64,000 nt of DNA, taken from NCBI GenBank assembly GCA_012184525.1, contig WOFQ01000047.1:62001-126000 (forward strand), written 5' to 3'. Shown piece by piece: positions 23,959 through 35,802 of the stretch. Below the pieces are notes generated by a model that saw nothing but the letters and a program-made list of their open reading frames with translations, had not been told where the DNA came from and searched no databases. The stretch comes from Xenoacremonium recifei. Lineage: Eukaryota > Ascomycota > Sordariomycetes > Hypocreales > Nectriaceae. A program made the translations under genes and the position numbers. The number at the start of each line of letters is the position of its first letter. Position 1 is the first letter of the stretch.

Positions 23959-25928
23959 ATGCCGAATGAAACACTCAGCCTCGAAGGCCTCACAAATCTT
24001 CTAGATGACTTGTCCATCGGACCAATCCCGGAGCAAAATGCAGCTGAGGTGCTAGTCAAACCTGTTGAGATATGGCGAGGCCATCTGACGAGCCTCCTCT
24101 CTCCTCTGGTGGACGCCGACCCGGCCACCATTCGGGAGGCCATCAACTCCACTGCTGACCCCTCCTCACTCGGCGACCTAGTCTTGGTACTCCCAAAGCT
24201 TAGACTAGAAGGATTTGACAAGGACGGATTGAAAGCCCTGGGAGGTCAGCTATCTGAGCAGGTAAATCGCTTTCACTCTCAAGTGACCAACGATCTGGCT
24301 TGGCATGTCTGATGTACAACTGACAGTTATCCAAATCCCCCCTCTTCCTCCGGCCATGGGTTGAAGATCCTCAAATCCGAATTCTCATTTCGCCCCTAGT
24401 TCTTCCCCGGGTCTTGATCCCGTATATAAGCGACAGAGCGCTGACATACGGTCATGATCCCTCCCAAGGACTGCTTGACGCAGCCACTCCTGACCATGCG
24501 AGGAAGCGGATCGTGGTCGAGTTCTCGTCTCCAAATATAGCTCGCGATTTTGATGGCAATCACCTTCGTAGCACGCTTCTCGGTGCTTTCGTAGCGAATA
24601 TCTACGCGGCGATGGGCTGGGAAGTCGAGCGGCTTAATTACCTAGGCGACTGGGGAAAGCAGATCGGCCTGCTGGGCGTTGGCTTCGAGAAATTTGGGTC
24701 AGAGGAGAAGCTTCAACAGAGCGGTATTGACCATTTACTGGAGGTCAATGCCCAGATCAATGAGCTCTTCCGCCCCGAGGAGGAAGCGAAAAAGAAGGCG
24801 AAGCAGGACAAACAGAGCACTCTAGAGATCGAGGGAAAGGGGATTTTCGCCGAGAGAGATGCCTTTTTCAGCAAGATGGAGAGAGGAGACGAGACTGCTA
24901 TTGGTTTCTGGAAGCGTGTTCGAGACATCACAATCGACGATCTCACATCTGGATATACACGCCTAGGCGTCACGTTCGACAACTATTCCGGCGAGTCACA
25001 GGCGAAGCCGGAGACAATTCTCGAAGTCGAGACCACTCTTAAAGACAAAGGGGTCCTTACTGAGAGCGACGGATCCTGGATCATCGACTTTGACAAGCAT
25101 GGTGGGAAGAAGGGCCTCGGTACTACTGTGTTGCGCGGCCGAGATGGAGCAACACGGTATTTTCTGCGTGACATGGCAACCGTGCTAGACCGCTATCGTC
25201 AGTATAACTTTGACAAGATGATCTATGTTGTGGCGTCTCGACAAGGCAACTACTTTCAACAGTTGTTCACGGCAATGGATCTGATGGGATTCCCAGATAT
25301 CAAGGAGAAGTTGCAGCACGTCGGATTTGGCACACTCCAGGGGCTCGAAGCTCAAGTCCTTAGTCGTGTACTGGATGAGTGCGCTGAGAAGATGCGTCAA
25401 GTTCAACAGGAGGCCCAGAACGGAGATATACCAACCGTTACTGACGCAGCAGTTGTGAGTGCTCTGCTGACGCAGATCATGTCGGGGAAGAGAAGCCACG
25501 GCTACGTCCTGGAGCCAAAGAAGATGGTCGACACGGGAACAATGCATACATGGCATGTAAAACTCATGGCGAAGATTCATGAGCTGGAGGTTCCAGACGT
25601 CGAGAGTGCTGAGGCAGACTATGATTCACTCCAAGATGATGATTCGGTTGAGCTACTTCGTCTCCTGGCTCAGTTCCCAGACGCAGTAGCAGCCACTTAT
25701 CGGACGTTGGAGCCGCACACGCTGCTAAGCTATTTGGTGAAGGTTGCCGGAGCGTTGTACATGTGTTTCGGTGAGGATGAAGAAGAAGAAGATGCCAATG
25801 GAGAGGCTGCTGAGGAGGAAGCACCTGAGGAGACAGTCGAACAGAAGAAGGCTCGGTTGATGCTATATCAGAACGCTAGACTTGTCGTCGAGAACGGGAT
25901 GAGACTCCTTGGATTCCCCGTGGCTTGA
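23959..25928 (+). CDS. Arginyl-tRNA-synthetase-like protein, signature motifs lost (634 aa)
   Basis: Paralogue of cytosolic class I arginyl-tRNA synthetase. Exons are 23959-24261 and 24327-25928, phase 0. Family landmarks are clear: an N-terminal domain, IVVEFSSPNIA at about 163-173, RSTLLGAFVANIYAAMGWEV, NYLGDWGKQIGLLGVGFEKFG, FDKMIYVVASRQ at about 396-407, and a C-terminal DALR-type anticodon-binding end with NGMRLLGF. The catalytic signatures are altered. The HIGH motif, normally HAGH in fungi, reads DGNH at 177-180. The KMSKS-equivalent, normally MSTRKG, reads QGLEAQVLS at 439-447. The conserved GPYLQYAHSR block reads GTMHTWHVKLM. The C-terminal domain has an added acidic run (EDEEEEDANGEAAEEEAPEE). 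Normal aminoacylation is therefore doubtful. I infer a second, true ArgRS elsewhere in the genome. No frame break is seen, so it appears to be maintained. Confidence 0.9.
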
Positions 25929-27900
25929 GAGACCAGACAAGATTGATGAGGATTTTCGTTTTTGTTCTACTGCATCTGGATATCTTTGCATTTGACGGGT
26001 ACAATATGTTTGCATCGCTTGGGAGGAGAGGCGCACACGATGAAGCAAAGAACCTGCTCTCATGGCTTTTGGTACATTCGCTGAGGTTCTATTATGTATG
26101 GGCATATTTAAAGGGAAATTGGAAAGCTGTTGCTTATGCCTGATGACGAGGACTCGAAATATTGAGACGAAAGAAGGTGTTTGACGGTCGGTGAAAAACG
26201 GTGACCCAAAAGGTTGACGGTGACCCCGTCACATGGCTCGTGCGGGGCCTGTCAGTGGTGGATGGTGATCTAACGTTAACGGTAAGGATCCCGTATTTCA
26301 GAGCCTCCACGGATTGAAGATCAGAAGGTTGAATTGGAGTCGGAGAAAGGATCAATTGGGCAACAAGGGATCAGAATTACAAGTAGAGGGAGACATGATT
26401 CGACTCGTTGCTGCCACGAGTCTCATGCCTATATGGCGAGGGAAATTTGTTGACCAGGCCGTGCATTGGGCACAGATCGTTCGACTCATGAGGTCAGATT
26501 GGCAGGGAGCTGAAGATGGCATCAGCCACGCGTGGCCCGGGCTGCTGGCATCATTTGAGGATCAGGAGGCCGCTGGTCTGGAGAGGTTCCCCAACAAAGT
26601 CTGTGCTGGCCTTGTTGTGAGCGAGGGTCCTGTTCTTGTTGGTGTTGAGAGAGCACCGATGAGTGAAGCTGCAAGACGACTGTCTTCGCTGCTGGAAACA
26701 AGAATCCGGGAATGACTCGCCGCGGCGGATTTGGAATACCCCTCGGCACACTGACGACAAGGCGCCGAAGCAGGCGGGCCCGAGATCCCGAGGTTTTTTT
26801 GGCCTTGGCTGCTATGATGGCATGGCATTACTCGAGCCTTTGTGATGGAGCCGCTGCAGACAAGAGGCAATCCACACAGCACGTCAGCAGAGCGCCAAAA
26901 ACTCCGCAACGGTGCATGTTTGCTGGAAAGAGAAAAAGAGGCTGCGGCGCTAGAGGCTCGCAGGGTCGTCAGGTGGGTAAGGAGAAGCGCCAGAATCGGG
27001 CAAGGCGCGCCGGGGGATGGCGCTGGCTGGCGCTGGCGAGAGGGGAAAAAGGTGCTAGAAAGGCGATCACATGAATATGTTTGCTGCGTGCCGTCTGGAC
27101 GGGATGGGATAGGCACTGGCACTGGCACTGGCGTTTACACGGAAAGAACATCCCTCACTCCAGCTGCGCTCCTGCCTGCCAACCTGCCTGAGGTGCCTGC
27201 CACCCTCTCCTCCTTCTTCGCCTCCATCTTCTTTCTCCTCACTACTACATACAACATCTCGAATACGGACCGCGCCCTCTTCCCTCCGTCGCACACCCGC
27301 CAATTGTTTCGGGAGCGGCGGTCGTGTCTCAGCAGCTGCTGTCTCTCCTGCAGTGCCTCTGCTGCTGTCGCGTTGCGCTGCCCTGCCTGCCTGCGCTTCC
27401 TTCGGATACCCCGCCAGCGCTGCCGCCGCCACAAACAGCACCAGAAAACCATCAACACCCCTGGCCCGTCACAAGCCAAGCCTGCCAGCCCAGCGCAGCA
27501 TTCGCATTCGCATTAGTATCCCGTCCCAACCCCGACGCTTCGGGAGCATCGACTGAACCTTCGACCATCGCTTCCATTCTTCTTCTGCGCGAGCCACGAG
27601 GAGGCGGCGCTACTCCAAACTTTGCTCGTCACCATCACCTGCTTTACCCCAAACCTTGGAAGCGCCCTTGCGACAATCCCTGCTGGTCTGGGCCGTCCAC
27701 CCTCATATAAGGCGGAGGAGGCGCCCCCCGTCAGCCGCCTCTGGCACGCTCTGGGGAGAGAGAGAGAGGAGAGAGGGAAGAGAGACGTTGCGAATCTCCT
27801 TACCCCCTGAACGAGATCCCTACCTCATTCCAGCTCGACCTTTTCGATCCTTCATCAACCAAGGTTCTGGGACGCACTTCTGCGACATCCCGCTGCCAAC
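25929..27900. other. Intergenic, long leader of the phosphatase gene
   Basis: About 2 kb without a supported gene between two plus-strand genes. The part from about 27130 to 27900 is rich in C, CT runs and AGAG runs (27757-27785) and is probably promoter and 5' leader of the histidine phosphatase gene. A short CACTGG repeat sits at 27111-27132. Long open frames here on both strands reflect high GC and lack family features. Confidence 0.55.
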
Positions 27901-30201
27901 ATGGGCGGCCCGCCTGCATACATCTTTGTGGTGAGGTAAGTGCTAAGAGCAACCAGCTGTCCCCCTGCTCCCCCTGTACGCGCGCGCCGCGAAACCCCCC
28001 AAACTTGCTAACCTTTGGTCACGATACCCAGGCACGGAAACCGCCTCGACGCTGCTGACAAAAAGTGGCACATCACGTCACCGACGCCCTACGATCCTCC
28101 TCTGACTTACGGCGGCTTCCTCCAGGCGCGCCAGGTCGGAAATCAGATTGCCAATATCCTCGAGCAGGCCAAGCTCGAGCATGAAGTCAGTCGCCATAGC
28201 TCCGGCGCAACACCTACCCGCAAACGAAAACGTTTCAAGGTCGTCATCCACAGCTCGCCCTTCCTCCGATGTGTCCAAACATCCATCGGAATCAGCTCGG
28301 GTCTCGCCCAGACGCCACCTGAGTCGCCTCACCTTCCTTCCGATGTCTTCGTGACTGCGACTGGCCCCAATACGAAGCCCGGCGACTTTCGATCCGCTAT
28401 TCTGCGACTCGATTCTTTTTTAGGAGAATGGCTATGCCCGGAATACTTCGAGATGATCACACCTCCGCCTGGAGCGGCGCTGATGGTCGGCAGCGCAAAG
28501 GCGGACTTGTTACGGAGAGAGGACTACAGCACTCTGAACGCGATACCCCATTACACCCCCACGACCTCGTCGGGTTCACTCTGGAACGGATCGCCGAGCG
28601 CGAGCCCCAACATCAGCGCGATGCAGTCAACTGCGGCTTCTGAGAAAGATGGCTCGATGGGCTCATCGGCCATGGGTTCGTCTGCCATGGCTGCCGCGCT
28701 CTCGGGGCAGCTAGCCAACCAGCTGGCAATGAAGAAAGGATACGCTGTGCCCCGACCAAACTACGCCATCTCACACTCGGGAAAGATTCCCGATGGCTTC
28801 GTTGCACACGCACGAGACGAGTGTGTCGTCGTGGACTACCAGTGGGACTCTATGAGACCGCCCCTGGACTTCGGCGATGGGGGCCAGTTTGGCGAGGAGT
28901 GGACGGCTATGCATCGACGCTTCCGCAAGGGACTGAACAAGTTGGTGGAATGGTATGCTACAGCCGAATGTCCAGACGAGACGGTGACTCGGGCAGGGAG
29001 CACCAGCGATGTCGACCACCACCCTGACGTGCATCCTGACGAGGAGGTACAAACAGTCGTAATTCTCGTGTCTCACGGGGCCGGCTGCAACGCCTTGATT
29101 GGGGCCGTCACCCACCAGCCAGTGCTCATGGACGTGGGCATTGCTTCGATCACTATGGCCGTTCGGAAACAGGACGTGAACTACCAGGACTTGTTGGCGA
29201 CAGCTCGGTACCAGGACCCATGGTCAGAACCTCACGTGTCGCCACACCAACTCTATGACATTCGCATGTCCGCCAGTACTGATCACCTGCGCTCGACAAC
29301 ATCGACCCCGGTTTCTGCGCGATCCTCAGCCGACAGTATCCTCGCGCCCCCCGTCGTGACGAACCGGGGTCGCACACCCAGCCTCAGCGCCGGGAACGGG
29401 CCCATCATGGGTTCCTTCATCTACACAGACCCTCTCGTTCCCATGCTGTCCAACGGCATCCGCAGCACCTCGGCCAGCGCAAGCCTGCCCACCACGAATT
29501 CATTGCGCCGAAACTCGGGTTCTCAACGACCGACCCCGCGATCCCCGGCGTTGAATACGGGTGGGGCCGGACCGAGGAGCAGCTCACCGAGCACTGGAGG
29601 TAACACGTCGTTTGGGCTGTGGTCACCTGCGCCGTCGTCGCTGCGGTTGATGGATGGCCCTGACGAGGAGTCGGACAAGGAGGACTTTGACGCTTTGCTG
29701 CCTGACTTCGACCAACACCGTCGATTCAATGCGACGACGACAACGACGACTACAACATCGTCCTCACAGACAGCAACTCCCACCACCACGACTACCGTAC
29801 GAGACCTACCACCTTCCGTCCGTGTCGAGGATACGTCTCTATCCAAGCCTATTTCGATCCCGGACTCTCCCTCCTTTACGACCTCCGCCGTCTCCTCGTG
29901 GCGCGACGAGCTTCCGCCGCCTGCAGTGCCGTCCTTCGGACCATTCTCCGTGCCATCCAATACAACCTCTCTCAGCTCCGAGACCCCCCGCAGCAAACCC
30001 CGGGGACCGATCCTTGCGGGTCCCATCAAGATCCGAACCAACGTCGAGTACGAGAAGCCCGCTGAAGACATCACTATGCAGTTGGGCGACGGGCTAGGAG
30101 GACTCTGGGGTCTACCGCGGCCTCCTGGTGAGGCCGAGCGCATCCGTGACTTGAGTCTCTCGAAGCGTCGGTGGACGACAACAGAGCGAGCACACATCTA
30201 A
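27901..30201 (+). CDS. Histidine phosphatase (phosphoglycerate-mutase fold), 734 aa
   Basis: A branch 2-like fungal member of the histidine phosphatase superfamily, related to UBASH3-type proteins rather than glycolytic mutase. A 35-base first exon (27901-27935) joins exon 28032-30201. The intron cuts the codon of the catalytic arginine, and splicing restores FVVRHGNRLD with R12-H13-G14. The second catalytic histidine is in VVILVSHGAGCNALIG. The fold is interrupted by a Ser/Ala/Met-rich insertion (SAMQSTAASEKDGSMGSSAM). It is followed by a long low-complexity tail of about 330 residues rich in S, T and P, including a run of threonines encoded near 29730-29760. The tail is probably disordered and phosphorylated. 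Substrate (protein phosphotyrosine or small metabolite) cannot be decided from sequence. Confidence 0.9.
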
Positions 30202-31119
30202 TGAAATCTACCCCTTTCAGGACCGTCTGGGCACCCCTGATAATACACACATACAAATACACTGCTGGAACAGAATCTTCTAATCAACACATGTTCGGCA
30301 AGCGTATCTGATTTTCTTCATATGACGACTCATCAAACATGGAATATCACAGCGTGGTTCCCATAGCACCGGCGAACAGGCACACAGTCGAAATACATCA
30401 AAACAAAAAACTGGAAAATGGGGCAAGGCTATTTCAACAACATCAGGCGTCGGGGATACTTTACTCCACTACATATCATTTTTGGGTTTCTTTGTCTCTT
30501 GGTTAATCTGGGTATTGGCGGGTTGCGCGGCGTCGCACGAGTCTTCGGTATGATATCCCTCCAGGCACATCCCTATTCATCTCTGCACTTCGGATAGAAG
30601 AAGTTCACATCGTCGGGAGGCTTTGGTTTTGTGTCTATTACATCCCCATGAGGGCGCGGCGACGCAAACGGAGGATTCAGGGCATACATAGCGTGAGACA
30701 GGCACAAAGAGAACGGTTGCCAATGAATGCATACATTTTTACTTGGTTTCAACTTTTTTTGATCGTTCATTCTTTATGAAGCGCGCAGTCTATGTACTCT
30801 TTTATGGAATGCGCTCTGCCAACCCCCGTTCTTCGCGAAAAGAAATCGTCTCATATAATCGAGAGGGTGGTATATAATTTCTGAAGAAACAAGAAAAAAA
30901 GACCCGGCCGTGAGGATAATGCTTCGCTCTCTCCTTTCCTGGTACGGAGTTAAGTGCCGTATCCGCATGGTTTAAGTGTATAGATGCCCAGCTTTTCCCG
31001 TCCCACGTAACGCCCTTTATGGCTCTGCGCCCTGATCTCAGTTATGGACTCCGTCTCTTGTAGGTATTCTTTCGTCTTCGTCTTGCTACACAGTATCGTC
31101 ACGATCAGTTCGATAGTGC
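30202..31119. other. Convergent 3' region
   Basis: Between the ends of the plus-strand phosphatase gene and the minus-strand carnitine carrier gene. The sequence is moderately AT-rich and should contain the two polyadenylation regions. A TACGGAGT motif is at 30943-30950. No gene is seen. Confidence 0.55.
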
Positions 31120-32170
31120 TCAACCGAACATCTTGTTCATGGCCTGGTGAGCCAGCTCGACGCCCAGGAAGGTCGCGGCGTTGGCGGGCACGGCTCGCGC
31201 CAGGGCAGGGCCGAAGCCGGGGAAGAAGGCCTTAACACCGCCTCGACCGTACAATTCGCGCACGACACCGCCGAGTGAGACGTTGCCCTCGGCAGTCTGC
31301 AGGCGCGACTTGACGGTGTCGACGGGGAAGACGGGGATCCACATGGCGACACCGGCGGCGGCACCGGCGGTAGTCACGGCCATGAGGCTCAGCTGGCCGG
31401 AGGGCTTGCCGGTGGCGGGGTCGATGGGGGTCATGGAGCGCTTGATGTATTCGTAGGCAGCGAAGTAGGCGGCAGAACCGGGACCGTCACGGGCGAGGGT
31501 AGCAGCGCTGCCACGGAAGACGGAGCGCAGGCCGCCCTCGCGATAGAGCTGGCGCACGACGTCAACGCCGCCCGAGTACTTGGGCTTCTCGCCAGGCGCA
31601 AGCTGCTTCTGGCCCTGGACTTGTAGGATGACCTTGACGCGCTCGAAGGGCGCAGTGATGGCGGTCATGGGAATGGCGGAGAAGAAACCGGCCGTGGAGA
31701 TCTGAGCGATGGACAGGCCCTCGGGGCCGACGGTCGAGACGGAGGTGACGAGCTGCTTGCCGAGATCGTAGCCCCAGAAGGAAACGGCGACTGCGCATTG
31801 TCAGATGAAAGGTCGAGTCAGTGATGGCGGATGGAAACTTACACATGGGAGTCACGCCAACCAGCGGCGCGCTTACGCCCGCGTAAAGACCCCTCCGCAG
31901 GCCATCCCGCGCGATGCTCTTGCGCACCACATCAACCGCACTGGAGTACACACCGCGCTCAGCCGTCTGCAGGCGCACCTTGACGAGGTCAAAGGGGTGG
32001 CCCACGACGACAGCGCAGATACCGCCAAAGCCGCCCGCCGCCAGGGCGCGCAGCTGCTGGGCGAGACCCGAGGCGACCTCCTTCTTGGTGGGCACCTCGA
32101 GATCCAGCTTCGGCGCCGGCTGGAGGCTGTCGACGGGCGGGCTGACGGCCTGCTGGGCTTCGGCGGACAT
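31120..32170 (-). CDS. acuH: Mitochondrial carnitine/acylcarnitine carrier (332 aa)
   Basis: Inner-membrane carrier that exchanges acylcarnitine for carnitine, linking cytosolic or peroxisomal fatty-acid and acetate use to mitochondria; orthologue of Aspergillus AcuH and yeast Crc1. Exons are 32170-31843 and 31790-31120 around a 52-base intron; the junction gives VTPMFAVSFWGYDLG. The three Solcar signatures are HPFDLVKVRLQT, APFERVKVILQ and FPVDTVKSRLQT, one per repeat. The C-terminal repeat ends with FGPALARAVPANAATFLGVE, diagnostic for the carnitine branch. A 40-residue polar N-terminal extension precedes the first helix. The leader upstream of 32170 is purine/pyrimidine-biased, and two CCTCGG sites lie at about 590-690 bases upstream. 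Confidence 0.95.
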
Positions 32171-33964
32171 GGCGGCGGTGGTGTGATTGGTGCAGGGGCT
32201 GGAGAGAGAGGGATGAACGGGTGGAGGGTGAGGAGGAGGGAGGAGGAGGGTTTAAGTAGGAGAAATGGTGAGAGAGTCGAGATAGTGAGGGAGTGATGGT
32301 GTGGGGAAGCGGAGAGGAAGGACGGGGAGAGAAATGGGGTCTCGGCCGGTCGAGGGGGAGTGACGGAAGGCGCGTCTGATAGCCGGAACGTGGTTTCCTC
32401 AATTGCTGCGCGATGCCGAATGCCGCTGAAAAATTAATTCGCTGGTCGTCGAATCTCTTCTTTGTCTCTCTTCCACCAGCGTGGGGGATACGTCACAGCG
32501 CGCTGCTTGGGCGTGTCTTCCTTGCGCCCGGGTCCGTGCAGTGTGTCGAGATTTCGCCGCAATCAGGGGACAGGGGGCCAAGAACAGGCTGGGCAGAGCA
32601 ACTCTGGTGATGGCAAAACGCGGGATGCGACGCTGGCCGGGAAGAAACCGTTGGTGACCGGGAACGGAGAGACGAGGGACAAGCAGCGCAAAACGCAGGT
32701 GAATGCAATTATATGAGTGCTCACCGACGACCAGAGGTCCCGCAACCAAGTAAGAGCCTCGGGACAATAAACTGGAGTCCTCTGCCGTCGTCGAGATAGA
32801 CGTCCCTATACTGTAAAGGCCCCGGATGGCAGACCCAGCCCCAGCCAGGAGTTGCCTCGGCTTCGGCTTCGCGGGGTGGGAGCATCAACCAGGCCGGCTT
32901 CGGACCCGCTGGGACGCAAGAGTAATCCCACGCCAGGCCACTTGCTGCTGGCCTGGTCTGGAGAGGGAGAGTCGCGCGGGGGCGGATGCGGAGGAGCTGG
33001 TGCTGGTGCTGGTGCCGTGGCTTGGAGCGGCTTTCAGTGTCTGCATCACTCTGCTTTTCGCCTCCTCCACACACACACAACGGCTGGATAAAGTCTGTCT
33101 CGTGGGGGTGGTGGTTCGCCTTGTCAGTCGAGGCCGGACAGACGGGAGCGACGAAGATCCGGCTCGGTTCTGGCAGCCGGCGCTCGCTTTTCTTCAATGG
33201 CAGCAGAGGCCATGCCCTCTTTGTCGAACGTGTGTTGTGCAGCTGCGGTTGTTGGCTGCAGGATCTACGCGAGCGGGAACGATGCACCCATCCCTGCGTG
33301 CTTAGGTAAAACCCTGGACGGTGTGCGGCTCTTGCCCCAAAGCCTCTCAGTAATAAACTCCAGTCCAAACCTACCGTCTCGTCAGATCCAGCATTGGCTT
33401 TTAATGACTGCACAAGCTCAGTTCTAGCGAACTTCCGTGTCATTCAGCCCCACCACCGTCTGTCTCAGGCTATCGTCACATGCAAATCTGCCTCTCATCA
33501 CCAGTCGTCGTTCGAGGACCCCCTTATTCAGGCACGACTTTTTTAATCTTCTCCAAATTCTTATCGCGACAGCTTCTGACTCTCGGCGGGACAATTCATA
33601 CCGAGCTACGCAGGATGTGGGGGGAGGGGCCACGAGGTGTTGGAGGTAAGACGGAGGTGCAGCCAGATGCATGTGATTGATGACGATGCTCGCACATACG
33701 TGCACGACCTGCACTAACAGCCCCGGATTCATAGCCTCTTCCCTGCGCTCATTCTCACTCTCCCCGAGTCCTTATTGGTACAACCCTAATCATTGATGGA
33801 CCTTTGTCAACGCCTCTCTGTAACTCCCAAGACCGCCTCGTGTCGTGTACGTGAGCAAAAAACTGTCATGCCGAACAACTAGCCACTTCTACTCGCCGTG
33901 AAAATGCAAGTCTCGACTCAGAATATACAATGGCCCAAGCCAAACCACTTCAGTCCTGCCACCC
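32171..33964. promoter_or_regulatory. Upstream region of the carnitine carrier gene
   Basis: 1.8 kb between two minus-strand genes. The CCTCGG core, known as the FarA/FarB fatty-acid regulator site in Aspergillus, occurs at 32757-32762 and 32855-32860. The first 230 bases upstream of the ATG are strongly purine-rich on the plus strand. An open frame of about 240 codons on the minus strand at 32721-33443 has no family feature and is not accepted as a gene. Confidence 0.5.
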
Positions 33965-35802
33965 CTAAAACGCCTTGGCCGATGGTATGGTCGGTGTTGG
34001 TGCCAGCTTGCTCCCTCGTCGTGAGCACCAGCACGACGTGTCGCCCTCCCGCTCCACCTGCAGGACCACATCCATGCCCTCCTTGAGGAGATACTCCTTG
34101 ACGCGGTCACGAACGTCCTCCATCGCTGCCCCACGTGCCGCCACCACGTGCACAATGCCAAGCAGCTTGCCGCGCGAGTCGCTCGCGCTGTGGTCGTTGA
34201 TCCAAAACTTGGGTGTCGAGTAGCTGACTACACCTCGCTGCTGGAGGATCCCACCCAGACTATTTCGCAAGTTATACTCTGTATCCTCGGGAATGCTCAG
34301 CAGCAGGCGCTTGGCCGACGAGTAGACCAAAGGCTGCGCCGAGAGGAAGATGAGGATAGCAATGAAGCACGATGCCAACGGGTCCCAGCCAGCCCATCCC
34401 CAGAAGCTCGTGAGGACCGTCGATACAATGACCGAGACGCTGCCCAGCGTGTCAGCCAGTACATGCAAGTAGATACCGTGCATGTTCTCGTTGTCATGTC
34501 CATGACTATGTCCGCCACAGTCGTGCTTCTCATCGTGCGAGTGAGAGTGCCCGTGGGAATGTCCGTGATCGTGTCCGTGGTGATGATGGTGCCCGAAGGC
34601 CATCATTCCCACCAAGTTCACTATCAAGCCCAGGGTGCTAACGACAAAGAGCTCGCCTAGACGCTTCGTATGTGTGCCCTCCCACAATCGCTCAAATGCC
34701 TCGAACGCGATCTCGACGCTCAAAAGCCTATAACATGGTTAGCTCTGCCATGCGCCCGCAAAACGTTTCTCGGCAAGTTTCGTCTGTCTCACATGAGCAA
34801 AATCCCGTTGGCGAAGCCACTCAACGTCTCGATTTTCCCAAACCCGTATGGGAACTTCTGGCTCCGCGGCCACTTGCTCATCACCGCGGCTAGCAATCCA
34901 ACCAGCAAGGCCACACAGTCGAAGAACATGTGAATGCTGTCGCTTAGAAGGCCCAATGAGTCCGTCAAATAGCCGTAGAATGCTTGGATTGCCATAAAGC
35001 CAAAGTTTAACCTAAATATTTCGAGGGCGCATTAGTCGACATATCCCAATACTATTTATTCTGCGAGTACGCACATCATAAAGTAGAATATTCGTCGCGA
35101 GTCCTTCTCAGTCATGATGGCGTGAACGAGTGGGAACTTGGCAGTATACGGGAGAAGCATTCGCGTAAAGAGAGACCGTCGGTTGGGATCCTCGTGGCTA
35201 TGTGAGTGTGAGTGGTTATGATGGTGGTCGTGATAGTCGTGATCGTGATCGTGATCATGTTGGTCATGGTGATCGTGGTGGTCATGGTCGTGACTGTGAT
35301 CATGATCGTGGTCGTGCCCAGGACCATGGCTATGATCGTGAGCATGGCTATGAGAGTGACCGTGCCCGTGCTGGCTGTTGGGCGTTGGAGGCGAATAAGG
35401 CATCGTCGCCGTCTCGGGCCCCGGCGTCAACACGAACTTGCCGCCTGGGGTCACCTCTGACTTCCATCCATCCATAGTATTGAGCGCTTGAGGCGGTAGC
35501 TTTTCCCGCGAGACAAGCGCGCCAGTGTTTGACAGGTGCGAGGTCGTCCGGCCATGCGCGTGCGAGCGCGAATGCCCCGAGTGGTTGTGCGAGTGTGAGT
35601 GTCCCGACTGACTTCCGCTCTGTGAATTGCCCGCCTCTGAGGCGTAGGCTTCGTCGTCGGACCGCTGGGGGATGCTCCCATTCGAGATGGTTGGCCTCAG
35701 AGCATTGAGTGAGGTTTGCGACTGAGATCGCGCGTGGGCGTGGTAAGGATTCGAATGCGCAGAAGGCAGTCCCGGCGAGGGAATGGCATAGGACGATGCC
35801 AT
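33965..35802 (-). CDS. MSC2: Zinc transporter of the CDF/ZnT family, Msc2-like (569 aa)
   Basis: Cation diffusion facilitator that should load zinc into the ER or early secretory pathway. Exons are 35802-35075, 35011-34793 and 34727-33965, summing to 570 codons. Residues 1-230 are hydrophilic with very His-rich tracts (HGHGHSHSHAHDHSHG; DHDHDHSHDHDHHDHHD). The transmembrane core follows. The zinc-binding HxxxD pairs appear as SIHMFFDC in the second helix and YLHVLADTLG in the fifth. A second His-rich loop, HHHHHGHDHGHSHGHSHSHD, lies between helices 4 and 5 as expected. The C-terminal cytosolic domain contains GVVSYSTPKFWIND and ends in AKAF. The His-rich coding DNA makes an imperfect GTGATC/GTGGTC repeat at about 35200-35345. 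It shares its upstream region with the divergent ALG1 gene. Confidence 0.92.

Noticed and set aside
26842..27516. Plus-strand open frame of 224 codons
   Set aside because: Low-complexity Ser/Cys/Arg translation of a CT-rich leader upstream of the histidine phosphatase gene.
32721..33443. Minus-strand open frame of 240 codons
   Set aside because: No family features; high GC content explains the lack of stops.
34148..34660. Plus-strand frames opposite the zinc transporter, also at 35202-35477
   Set aside because: Antisense of His/Asp-rich codons, giving Val/Met/Ile or Asp/Arg repeats.
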